Positions 33,659-41,700 of a stretch of 64,000 nt of DNA are shown here, piece after piece (within the stretch, counting starts at the first letter, position 1; the number at the start of each line of letters is the position of its first letter). A model generated the notes under the pieces. The model saw only the letters and a list, made by a program, of their open reading frames with translations. It was not told the DNA's origin and searched no databases. Source of the stretch: Mesorhizobium neociceri (lineage in GTDB: Bacteria; Pseudomonadota; Alphaproteobacteria; Rhizobiales; Rhizobiaceae); contig NZ_JACDTY010000008.1 in assembly GCF_013520985.1 (NCBI RefSeq), forward strand, positions 124,001 through 188,000, given 5' to 3'. The translations under genes and the position numbers were made by a program.

Positions 33659-35164
33659 ATGGCTGTTAATCCATTGAAGGCGTTTCTGTTCGCGGCGGGT
33701 GGGACCGTCGCGGTCATCGGAACCGCCTATGTATCGGGTGCACTCAACCCGTATCTCAATCCCACGCCGCCGGCGGAGATTGCGTCGCTGGCACCGCCGG
33801 CTGACCCCGGGACCGAGGGAAGGCTGCCGCCGGCGCCTGCTGCCCCGACCGATGCCAAGGCTACGCCGGCACCGGCGCCTGCCGACGCAACAGCTCCTGC
33901 GACAGAAGCCGCCGCTCCGGCGGCACCTGCTGCGGCCGGCCCGGTTGTGCCGAGCTTCGATGTCGTGCGCGTCGAAAGCAACGGCTCGATCGTCGTTGCC
34001 GGCAATGCTGCGCCCAATTCAAAGGTCGAGATCCTCAACGGCTCGACAGTGCTCGGCTCGACGGTCGCCGGCCCCGATGGCGCTTTCGTCATCGTCCTCG
34101 ACGATCCGCTGAAGCCCGGCGACTATACAATCGCGCTGCGTTCGACGGCCGGAGATGTCGTAACGCCTTCGGTGCAGACCGCCGTCGTTTCGGTTCCCAA
34201 GGATGCCGCCGGCCAGGTGCTGGCGATGGTCGAGGAGCCGGGCAAGCCCGCCGAGCTGCTGACCGTTCCGGCGCCTGAGACCAAGCCTGCGGCACCGGCT
34301 GCCGGCGATCAGGCCGCTGCTCCCGCTGCTGAGGCGCCTGCCGCGAGCGCGCCGGCCGCCCCGGCCGAAACTGCGCCCGCCGCTTCGGCTGCGGTCGATG
34401 CCGCAACAGCTCCGGCAGCAACGCCGCCGGCTGCGGCGGTCGCTGAACCCAAGATCGTCGTCGAGGCTGTCGAGATCGACGGCAACAAGATTTTCGTCGC
34501 CGGTCTCGCCGATGCCGGCCGCAAGGTGCGCGCCTATGCCAATGATATTCTGCTCGGCGATGCAGTGACGTCGCCCGACGGCCATTTCCTGGTCGAGGCG
34601 ACGCGTGACATCCCGGTTGGCAGCTACACCATCCATGTCGACGGTCTCGATGCCGACGGCGTGAAGGTCGTGGCCCGCGCCGCCGTGCCGTTCGAGCGTG
34701 AGCCCGGCGATGCGGTCGCCGCCGTGGCGCCTGCAGAGACCAAGCCCGCCGACGCCAAGCCGGTCGCGCCGGTTGCTGCCGCATCGGCTCCGGCCACCAC
34801 CGCACCGGCAGTTGCCGAGGCACCGGCCACGACAGCTCCAGCCGCACCCGTTGCCGAGGCTCCGGCCGTGGTCGCTGCAGCGACACCCGAAGCGCCCGAG
34901 ACGGTTGCACCGAAGCTCGAACATGCCGACGGCGCCGTCATCATCCGCCGCAACGACACGCTGTGGCGGATTTCGCGGCGCGTTTACGGTCACGGCGTGC
35001 GTTTCTCCACCATCTATCTCGCCAACCAGGACCAGATCAGCAATCCCGACCGCATCTGGCCAGGGCAGGTGTTCAAGGTCCCGGAAAAGTCCAAGGAAGG
35101 CGAAGCCGCCGATCTCAAGGCGATGGGCGAGCAAGCAACGACGGCGCCGACGAAGGCGCAGTAG
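33659..35164 (+). CDS. Envelope LysM protein with two Ig-like repeats
   Basis: A 501-residue protein with an N-terminal membrane segment (FLFAAGGTVAVIGTAYVSGAL, about 10-30). Alanine/proline-rich linkers alternate with two similar beta domains at about 100-185 (VVRVESNGSIVVAGNAAPNSK) and 262-350 (VVEAVEIDGNKIFVAGLADAG), each with the SPDG/PDG-x-F pattern of bacterial Ig-like folds. The C-terminal LysM domain, about 420-475 (IIRRNDTLWRISRRVYGHG to WPGQVFKVP), should bind peptidoglycan. It probably tethers or spans the periplasm. The linkers are strongly low complexity. Confidence 0.88.
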   Translation: MAVNPLKAFLFAAGGTVAVIGTAYVSGALNPYLNPTPPAEIASLAPPADPGTEGRLPPAPAAPTDAKATPAPAPADATAPATEAAAPAAPAAAGPVVPSFDVVRVESNGSIVVAGNAAPNSKVEILNGSTVLGSTVAGPDGAFVIVLDDPLKPGDYTIALRSTAGDVVTPSVQTAVVSVPKDAAGQVLAMVEEPGKPAELLTVPAPETKPAAPAAGDQAAAPAAEAPAASAPAAPAETAPAASAAVDAATAPAATPPAAAVAEPKIVVEAVEIDGNKIFVAGLADAGRKVRAYANDILLGDAVTSPDGHFLVEATRDIPVGSYTIHVDGLDADGVKVVARAAVPFEREPGDAVAAVAPAETKPADAKPVAPVAAASAPATTAPAVAEAPATTAPAAPVAEAPAVVAAATPEAPETVAPKLEHADGAVIIRRNDTLWRISRRVYGHGVRFSTIYLANQDQISNPDRIWPGQVFKVPEKSKEGEAADLKAMGEQATTAPTKAQ

Positions 35165-35178
35165 CGTTGGCGATTGGC

Positions 35179-35359
35179 TGATCTCCCCCCGTGTGGGGGA
35201 GATGCCCGGCAGGGCAGAGGGGGGCGCTGTCCCGTCGACCTGTTAGTTCCATCACCTGCGCCCACTCTTAGTTGAATTCCGCGTCGCCGATCACGGAGGC
35301 CGCGTTTCTTCACGCCCCCCTCTGTCCTGCCGGACATCTCCCCCACGAGGGGGGAGATT
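35179..35359. repeat. Palindromic repeat family A, copy 2 (before ArsR)
   Basis: Two family A arms are inverted around a longer, about 85-base centre. Left arm GATCTCCCCCC..GGGGGAGATG.., right arm CCCCCCTCTGTCCTGCC..GGGGGGAGATT. The sequence GGCGATTGGC next to the left arm matches part of the conserved centre of other copies. It lies between the LysM gene and arsR. Confidence 0.8.
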
Positions 35360-35420
35360 ACCATTCTACCCATAGGGTTAGCTTGCCCCACGTCCGTTCA
35401 TCGTCTATCGCCGATGAACG

Positions 35421-35756
35421 ATGGCAGACTCGCTCGCTGAACAAGACCACGCAAACTGCGCGCCGCCCGAAAGCCGCGCGGTTGCCGCTCGCTTTGCGGC
35501 CCTCTCACATCCGGCGCGCATCGAGATACTCAAGCATCTCTCGGCCAGCCGTTCGTGCTGCTGCCGCGAGGTCGTCGATCACCTCGACCTTGCGCAGTCG
35601 ACAGTGTCACAGCATCTGAAGATACTGGTCGAGGCCGGCCTTGTCCGCTTCCAGCCCGACCGCCAGCGCTCACGCTATGAAGTCGACCGCGCAGCGCTCG
35701 CGGACGTTTCCGCATCGCTGACCGCGCTCGTCAATTCCTGCTGCTCCGGCCGCTGA
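35421..35756 (+). CDS. ArsR/SmtB-family metal-type regulator
   Basis: A 111-residue winged-helix repressor. The DNA-recognition helix is at VVDHLDLAQSTVSQHLKILVEAGLV, followed by the beta-wing RFQPDRQRSRYEVD. Three consecutive cysteines (SCCCREVV) lie in the same place as the ELCVCDL metal site of ArsR/CadC, and a second Cys pair is at the C-terminus (NSCCSGR). This suggests sensing of a thiophilic metal or metalloid. It lies 24 bases upstream of an Atm1-type ABC exporter and probably controls it as an operon. Confidence 0.88.
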   Translation: MADSLAEQDHANCAPPESRAVAARFAALSHPARIEILKHLSASRSCCCREVVDHLDLAQSTVSQHLKILVEAGLVRFQPDRQRSRYEVDRAALADVSASLTALVNSCCSGR

Positions 35757-35780
35757 ACTCCCACCCAAAAGGCAAGACAA

Positions 35781-37661
35781 GTGGCAGAAAAAACCGTTTC
35801 CGATAGCTCGACCTTCGGCACCTTGCGCAATCTGTGGCCGTACATGTGGCCGGCCGACCGCGCGGATCTGAGGGCACGCGTCACCTGGGCGACGCTGCTT
35901 CTGGTCGTTGCCAAGCTGACACTGGTTGCCGGACCCTATTTCTTCAAATGGGCGACCGACGCGCTGGCGGGCGACGCCAAGTCGCCGCCGCCGCTGCCGT
36001 CCTTCCTGCTGGCACCGGTGGCGCTGGTCATCGCCTACAATGTCGTGCGGCTGGTGCAGCTCGGCTTCAACCAGTTGCGCGATGCACTGTTTGCCCGCGT
36101 CGGCCAATATGCGGTGCGCCAGCTCGCTTTCCGCACCTTCGTTCACATGCACCAGCTGTCGCTGCGCTTTCACCTCGAGCGCCGCACCGGCGGCCTGTCG
36201 CGCATCATAGAGCGCGGCACCAAGGGCATCGAGACGATCGTGCGCTTCATCATGCTCAACACGGCGCCGACCATCCTCGAATTCGCGCTGACCACCGGCA
36301 TCTTCGCCTACACCTATGGCTGGAAATATGTGGCCGTGGTGGCGCTCACCGTCTGGATCTATGTCTGGTTCACGGTCCGCGCCAGCGACTGGCGCATCTC
36401 GATCCGCCGCGACATGAACGACAGCGACACCGACGCCAACACCAAGGCGATCGACTCGCTGCTCAATTTCGAGACGGTCAAATATTTCAACAACGAGGCC
36501 ATGGAGGCCGGGCGCTTCGACCGTTCGATGGCGCGCTATGAAATGGCAGCGACCAGGATCTGGACCTCGCTCGGCTGGCTGAACTTCGGCCAGGGCATCA
36601 TCTTCGGCCTCGGCACCGTCATCGTCATGTGCATGTCGGCGCTGGAGGTGCAGGCCGGCACGCAGACGGTCGGCGACTTCGTCTTCATCAACGCCATGCT
36701 GGTGCAACTTTCGGTGCCGCTCAATTTCATCGGCTTCATCTACCGCGAAATCCGCCAGGGCCTGACCGACATCGAGCAGATGTTCGACCTGCTCGACGTG
36801 CCGCAGGAAATCACCGACAAGCCCGATGCCAAGCCGCTTGCCGTCTCGGCCGGCAAGGTCGAGTTCCGCGACGTGCATTTTTCCTATGACCCCAACCGCA
36901 AGATCCTGAAGGGCGTCTCCTTCGAGGTGCCGGCCGGCAAGACGGTGGCCATTGTCGGCCCGTCCGGCGCCGGCAAGTCGACCATTTCCCGGCTGTTGTT
37001 CCGCTTTTACGACGTCCAGGGCGGCCAGGTGCTGATCGATGGCCAGGATGTCCGTGATGTGACGCAGGAGAGCCTGCGAGGCGCGATCGGCATGGTGCCG
37101 CAGGACACTGTGCTGTTCAACGACACCATCGCCTACAACATCCGCTATGGCCGCGTCGGCGCCAGCGAGGCGGATGTCGAGAAGGCCGCTGAGCTTGCCC
37201 AGATCGGCCCGTTCATCGCACGCCTGCCGGAAGGCTATCGCTCGATGGTCGGCGAGCGCGGCTTGAAACTGTCTGGCGGCGAAAAGCAGCGCGTGGCGAT
37301 CGCCCGAACCATTTTGAAAGCGCCGCCGATCCTCATGCTCGACGAGGCGACCTCGGCGCTGGACAGCCACACCGAACAGGAAATCCAAGCCGCCCTCGAC
37401 CTGGTCAGCAAGGGCCGCACCACCATTGTGATTGCCCACCGCCTGTCGACGGTGATCACCGCCGACGAGATCATCGTGCTCAAGGACGGCCAGATCGCCG
37501 AACGCGGCACCCACGCCGAACTGATGCGCCAGCACGGCCTCTATGCCTCGATGTGGGACCGCCAGCGCGAGGCGACGGAAGCCGAGGAGCGCCTGCGCAT
37601 TGCGCGCGAGAGCGATGAGCTCGGTGTGATTGTGAGAAGGCGGACTTCGGAGGTGAGTTAG
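35781..37661 (+). CDS. Atm1/HMT1-type ABC exporter (fused permease-ATPase)
   Basis: A 626-residue half-transporter starting at GTG 35781. Residues about 25-330 form the six-helix membrane domain, including FETVKYFNNEAMEAGRFD, a hallmark of the Atm1/HMT1 group. The ATPase has Walker A GPSGAGKST, signature LSGGEKQRVAIART and Walker B ILMLDEATSALD, then the H-loop IAHRLSTV. Atm1-type proteins export glutathione derivatives, metal-glutathione complexes or iron-sulfur-related thiols. Coupling to a cysteine-rich ArsR suggests a heavy-metal detoxification role here. Confidence 0.93.
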   Translation: MAEKTVSDSSTFGTLRNLWPYMWPADRADLRARVTWATLLLVVAKLTLVAGPYFFKWATDALAGDAKSPPPLPSFLLAPVALVIAYNVVRLVQLGFNQLRDALFARVGQYAVRQLAFRTFVHMHQLSLRFHLERRTGGLSRIIERGTKGIETIVRFIMLNTAPTILEFALTTGIFAYTYGWKYVAVVALTVWIYVWFTVRASDWRISIRRDMNDSDTDANTKAIDSLLNFETVKYFNNEAMEAGRFDRSMARYEMAATRIWTSLGWLNFGQGIIFGLGTVIVMCMSALEVQAGTQTVGDFVFINAMLVQLSVPLNFIGFIYREIRQGLTDIEQMFDLLDVPQEITDKPDAKPLAVSAGKVEFRDVHFSYDPNRKILKGVSFEVPAGKTVAIVGPSGAGKSTISRLLFRFYDVQGGQVLIDGQDVRDVTQESLRGAIGMVPQDTVLFNDTIAYNIRYGRVGASEADVEKAAELAQIGPFIARLPEGYRSMVGERGLKLSGGEKQRVAIARTILKAPPILMLDEATSALDSHTEQEIQAALDLVSKGRTTIVIAHRLSTVITADEIIVLKDGQIAERGTHAELMRQHGLYASMWDRQREATEAEERLRIARESDELGVIVRRRTSEVS

Positions 37662-37667
37662 CGCCTC

Positions 37668-37815
37668 TTCCTTCTCCCCTTGTGGGAGAAGGTGTCGCCG
37701 CAGGCGACGGATGAGGGGTGTTCCAGGGAACGCCAACGTCTCACTCCGCTGGAACACCCCTCATCCGTCTCGGCGCTGCGCGCCGATCCACCTTCTCCCA
37801 CAAGGGGAGAAGGAA
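37668..37815. repeat. Palindromic repeat family B, copy 1
   Basis: A long inverted repeat: CCTTCTCCCCTTGTGGGAG.. at the left pairs with ..CTCCCACAAGGGGAGAAGG at the right, and GATGAGGGGTGTTCCA pairs with TGGAACACCCCTCATC nearer the centre. The intervening GTGTCGCCGCAGGCGACG also self-pairs. A second copy with the same order of blocks is at 44023-44146. Confidence 0.85.
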
Positions 37816-37917
37816 GAACGCTCGTGATTTTCCGTCTTGACCTCAACCTAAGTTGAGATCGCAAACCCGTTCCTGAGCCACCGAACCCACGTCGTTCAAG
37901 AACGGAGTCAGATTGAA

Positions 37918-38265
37918 ATGGATCAACTAAATCAGCAGCATGACAAGGGGAGCGTATTCCGGGTCGACAAGTTCGTCGTTCCGGTCGAGGCCCGGCAGGA
38001 AATCCTCACCAAGGTCAGGATGACACATGAGTTGCTGCGTCAGCAGCAGGGCTTTGTGCAGGATTTCCTGCTTGAGCAGTTTTCCGGTCCGGGCGAGTTC
38101 AACCTGGTCACCATAGTCGAATGGGAAAGCCAGGCGGCCGTCGACAGAGTGGTGCCGATCGTCAAGGCCGCGCATGAGCGCGTCGCATTCAATCCGCAGG
38201 AGACCATCGCTCGGCTGGGTGTGAAGGCCGATATCGCCAACTATCAGCGTCTGCCTGAGATGTAA
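37918..38265 (+). CDS. ABM-domain (antibiotic biosynthesis monooxygenase-like) protein
   Basis: A 115-residue protein with the dimeric ferredoxin-like ABM fold: VDKFVVPVEARQEILTKVRMTHELL, LEQFSGPGEFNLVTIVEWES and a short C-terminal helix. The family includes heme-degrading and quinol monooxygenases, but the catalytic residues vary and none is clear here. It has a start at ATG 37918 and no strong ribosome-binding site. Its 3' end overlaps the convergent SMP-30 gene by 22 bases. Confidence 0.8.
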   Translation: MDQLNQQHDKGSVFRVDKFVVPVEARQEILTKVRMTHELLRQQQGFVQDFLLEQFSGPGEFNLVTIVEWESQAAVDRVVPIVKAAHERVAFNPQETIARLGVKADIANYQRLPEM

Positions 38266-39116
38266 GACGGCCAGCCGACGCCAGGTGCTGGCGCTTCGGC
38301 GCTCAGCACCTGGCCGGTGCGGGCGTCACTGACCATGTGTTCGAAGCCGCGCCATTCGGCGGCGGTGATGAACAGCGTTTTGCCATCCGGGCCGCCGAGC
38401 ATGCAGGCAAAGCAGCCGCGATCGGCATTGACGGTCTGCAAGACCTCGCCGCCTTCGCGCACCCGCACGCAGCGCTTGTTTGGCACGTCGGCATACCAGG
38501 CGGCACCTTCGGCATCGAGGCAGATGCCGTCGGGAAACCCATCGAGATCGGCCCAGACGCGGCGATTGGAAAGGCTGCCATCGGCGGCGATGTCGAAAGC
38601 GGTCAGCCGGTTGGCGTGCGACTCCGCGATGATCAGCGTCTTGTTGTCCGGCGTCACTGCCATGCCATTGGCAAAGGCGATGTTTTCGGCCACTTGCCGG
38701 ATTGTGCCGTCGGGCGTGATCAGCACAATGGTGCCCGGCCCGAAATGCTCGCCCGGCGCCGGCGCCGGCCCGCCGCCATTGACATAGATATTGCCGCGCC
38801 CGTCGACGACAATCTCGTTCCACGGGCTATTCGACAGCGACCGGAGATCGGCATCGGTGACGAGGCTTCCATCCGCCTCCTGCCGCAGCAGCAACCCGTC
38901 GCGCCCCGAAATGACCAGCAGCCGGCCGTCCGGCAGCCAGTCGATGGAATAGGGCAGGATCGCCGGCACGGTGAGCACGACCTCGCTCTTGCCATCGCCA
39001 TCGACGGCGACGATCTCGCCGGTGCCCCAGTTGCAGACCCACAGGCGTCCGTCATGCCAGCGCGGCGACTCCCCGAAAGCGAGGCCGGCGGTAACGAGAC
39101 GCGTTTGGTTCTGCAT
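38244..39116 (-). CDS. SMP-30/gluconolactonase-like protein
   Basis: A 290-residue six-bladed beta-propeller of the SGL family: FGESPRWHDGRLWVCNWG starts the first blade with the metal-binding Glu, NGMAVTPDNKTLIIAESHANRL and PDGICLDAEGAAWYADVPNKRC supply later Asn/Asp ligands. Members open sugar or other lactones with a divalent metal. The exact lactone is not predictable. No sugar-catabolism genes are adjacent. Confidence 0.9.
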   Translation of the reverse strand: MQNQTRLVTAGLAFGESPRWHDGRLWVCNWGTGEIVAVDGDGKSEVVLTVPAILPYSIDWLPDGRLLVISGRDGLLLRQEADGSLVTDADLRSLSNSPWNEIVVDGRGNIYVNGGGPAPAPGEHFGPGTIVLITPDGTIRQVAENIAFANGMAVTPDNKTLIIAESHANRLTAFDIAADGSLSNRRVWADLDGFPDGICLDAEGAAWYADVPNKRCVRVREGGEVLQTVNADRGCFACMLGGPDGKTLFITAAEWRGFEHMVSDARTGQVLSAEAPAPGVGWPSYISGRR

Positions 39117-39143
39117 TTGGGGAACTCCTTGTTGTGAGCGCCG

Positions 39144-39956
39144 TCATGGCAATGACCATAATCGGCGCCGTCTCACCAAGGACGGGCGAGGGCGCGGTTC
39201 GCCGACAACAAGCCTACTGTTTTTCTGCGTCAGGAAGAACGTGCCATCGGCATGGCCGTTGGGCGCCGCATGATGGCGGCTCCGATCTGTCGTCCTTACC
39301 GGTGCCGTCCTGCTCGATGGTGAGCGCATCACCATCGCGGCGAAAGGTGAAGACGAACCCGGTCGGTTTGTCGTTGTCGTCGGTGTCGACCAGCCGCAGG
39401 GTCTTGCGCTTCTCGATCGTGCCACCAATGTCGCACGCACCGCTTCCCGAGACAGGATTGGTGACGATCTCCGCCGAAATCTCGAGCTTGCCAGTGTGCC
39501 TGCTGCCTTGATCTCGACCGAGCCACGCACGCTGCTCCATGTGCCGATGAAGCCGGCGTCCGCCGGCTTGCGGATGCCGGCCAGGAAGGCCGCGCGGCCA
39601 TGCAGGAATTCGCCGAGATCGAAGGTCTGCTGGTCCTTGGGCGTGTTCTCGTTGAAGCCGGCGATCTGATCGCGATACGCGATGAAGTCGCTCTGATCGT
39701 CCCGTAGCGCCTTGCCGGCAGGAGCATCAAGCGTCTTCAGCAGCGCGGCATAATTCTTCGCCACCTCGGCATCGGCTTGCGCCAGAGTCGGATCTGCACA
39801 GATCGCCTTTTCCGCGACACTCGCAGCCTTGGCGCAGTCGAAGGACGGCTTGCCTTGTGCCGCTGCGTGGTCGCTCGCTGCCAAGAGTACGGTCAAAACG
39901 GCACCCATGGCTGCCAATCGCGTGGCAGGGTGGTGCGCTTTTCCTGATTTCGGCAT
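39144..39956 (-). pseudogene. LprI-like exported protein with two compensating frameshifts
   Basis: The start is ATG 39956 (MPKSGKAHHPATRL), giving a signal peptide up to about residue 34 (AVLTVLLAASDHAAAQ) and an LprI/DUF1311-like domain with FDCAKAASVAEKAICADPTLAQAD. The sensible sequence then leaves this frame at about 39494 (GSVEIKAAG, then GKLEISAEIVTN in another frame) and returns at about 39261-39263 (SCGA, then NGHADGTFFLTQ in the first frame). The middle, about 78 residues, therefore lies in the wrong frame although no stop interrupts. Sites: an ACAC dinucleotide run and a CCC run. LprI inhibits lysozyme. Pseudogene or sequencing errors cannot be told apart. Confidence 0.6.
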
Positions 39957-40161
39957 CGTGGGCAGTCGGCCTTTTCGCCGCGCATTCAGCCAGCGGTGGC
40001 TTGAATTCTGGCGGCAAAGCCGCCGACCGGCAAGCACGTCGCCGTCGCTGCCGGCCGTGGCCAATGCAGCCTTGCCCAATGTTGCGTTGCGACGACGGAG
40101 CCTTTCCGGTATTGAGGCCGGACCTGAAACAGGGACCGCCCTATCCCATGAGCTCCACCCA

Positions 40162-40860
40162 ATGAGCCTAGTCGACTCGGTCAAAAATGCCTTCGTTCCG
40201 ATCCATCGCGAGGGCTATCCGTTCATTGCCGCCTTTGGCGCGGGCACGCTGTTCCTCGGCTATTTCTCCTCGGTGCTGTTCTGGATCGGCCTGATCCTGA
40301 CCGCCTGGTGCGTCTATTTCTTTCGCGATCCCGAGCGTGTCACGCCGGTCGACGACCGGTTGGTGGTCAGCCCCGCCGACGGCATCATCTCGGCGGTCGG
40401 GCCAGCTGTGCCGCCGCGCGAACTCGGCCTCGGCAACACCGAAATGACCCGCATCTCGGTGTTCATGAACGTCTTTTCCTGCCACGTGAATCGCGCCCCG
40501 GTGCGCGGCCGCATCACGAAAATCGAGCATCGGCCAGGCAAGTTCCTCAATGCCGAACTCGACAAGGCAAGTTCGGAAAATGAGCGCAACGGGTTGGTCA
40601 TCGACAGCCCCAACGGCACCGTGGCCGCCGTCCAGATCGCCGGCTTGGTGGCGCGGCGCATCGTCTGCTGGGCCGAGACCGGCGGCTCGATCGCCATCGG
40701 CGAACGCTTCGGCCTGATCCGCTTCGGCTCGCGCGTCGACGTCTTCCTGCCTTCGACCGCCGTGCCGCGTGTCGCCGTCGGCCAGACCGCGGTCGGTGGC
40801 GAAACCGTGCTCGCCGAATTCGGCGGCATCGCCGCAACCCCGCTCGTCAGGATTTCGTAA
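40162..40860 (+). CDS. psd: Phosphatidylserine decarboxylase, short type
   Basis: A 232-residue proenzyme starting at ATG 40162; a longer frame from 39829 overlaps the divergent gene. The membrane-associated N-terminus (FIAAFGAGTLFLGYFSSVLFWIG) is followed by YFFRDPER and VSPADGIISAVGPA. The self-cleavage site is Gly189-Ser190 in RFGSRVDVFLP; Ser190 becomes the pyruvoyl group of the small alpha chain. It makes phosphatidylethanolamine from phosphatidylserine. pssA starts three bases after the stop, so the two consecutive steps are co-expressed. Confidence 0.95.
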   Translation: MSLVDSVKNAFVPIHREGYPFIAAFGAGTLFLGYFSSVLFWIGLILTAWCVYFFRDPERVTPVDDRLVVSPADGIISAVGPAVPPRELGLGNTEMTRISVFMNVFSCHVNRAPVRGRITKIEHRPGKFLNAELDKASSENERNGLVIDSPNGTVAAVQIAGLVARRIVCWAETGGSIAIGERFGLIRFGSRVDVFLPSTAVPRVAVGQTAVGGETVLAEFGGIAATPLVRIS

Positions 40861-40863
40861 GCG

Positions 40864-41679
40864 GTGGGCGCGCCGTTCAAAAAATTCGAGGCTCACGGCA
40901 GCGGCGGCCCGCGCATCCGCGAAATCCCGATGCGCATGGTGCTGCCCAATCTCGTCACCGTGCTTGCCATCTGCGCCGGCCTGTCCGGCATCCGCTTCGG
41001 CTTCGAAGGCCGCTTCGAGCCGGCAGTGGTGATGGTGCTTCTCGCCGCCTTCCTCGACGGCATAGACGGGCGCTTGGCGCGCATGCTGAAGGCGACATCC
41101 AAATTCGGCGCGCAGATGGATTCGCTCGCCGACATCGTCAATTTCGGTGTCGCGCCCGCTTTGGTGCTCTATGCCTTTCTGCTCGACCGTGCGGGATCGC
41201 CGGGCTGGATCGCGGTGCTGCTGTTCGCCATCGCCTGCGGTTTGCGGCTAGCGCGCTTCAACGTGCTCGACGAGGACCACGATCGCCCGATCTGGCAGAG
41301 CGAATATTTCGTCGGCGTGCCGGCGCCGGCAGGCGCCGTGCTGGTCATGCTGCCGCTCTATTTGTCGTTCCTGCGCGTTGGCGTTGAACCCAGCCGTCCC
41401 GCCGCCTTCGTCGCCACCGGCTTCACCATCCTGGTCGCCTTCCTGCTGGTCAGCCGGCTGCCGGTCTATTCGGGCAAAAGCCTGAAAGTGCCGGGTGACA
41501 AGGTGCTGCCGATCATCCTCGCGGTGGTGCTCTACGTGCTGCTGCTGATGACCTATCCCTGGTACACGCTGACCGCCTCGGTCGCGGGCTATCTCATCTT
41601 CCTGCCCTTCAGCGTGCGTGCCTATTCCAAGCGCGCCCTGCGCGAGGGCGAAAAAGTGCCGCCTTCGGATATCGGGTAG
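40864..41679 (+). CDS. pssA: CDP-diacylglycerol--serine O-phosphatidyltransferase
   Basis: A 271-residue membrane protein starting at GTG 40864, three bases after psd. The CDP-alcohol phosphatidyltransferase motif D-G-x2-A-R-x8-G-x3-D-x3-D is complete at residues 68-90 (DGRLAR, G82, D86, D90). About seven hydrophobic segments follow. It makes phosphatidylserine from CDP-diacylglycerol and serine, feeding Psd. The basic N-terminus and this motif place it in the integral-membrane (Gram-positive/rhizobial) type, unlike the soluble E. coli enzyme. Confidence 0.95.
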   Translation: MGAPFKKFEAHGSGGPRIREIPMRMVLPNLVTVLAICAGLSGIRFGFEGRFEPAVVMVLLAAFLDGIDGRLARMLKATSKFGAQMDSLADIVNFGVAPALVLYAFLLDRAGSPGWIAVLLFAIACGLRLARFNVLDEDHDRPIWQSEYFVGVPAPAGAVLVMLPLYLSFLRVGVEPSRPAAFVATGFTILVAFLLVSRLPVYSGKSLKVPGDKVLPIILAVVLYVLLLMTYPWYTLTASVAGYLIFLPFSVRAYSKRALREGEKVPPSDIG

Positions 41680-41700
41680 AGGCCAGCTGTCCGGCCGCCC

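Noticed and set aside
35670..37757. A 695-codon open frame antisense to the Atm1-type ABC transporter.
   Set aside because: High-GC shadow: its codons mirror the ABC gene in the opposite strand, there is no ribosome-binding site, and the ABC motifs are intact on the other strand.
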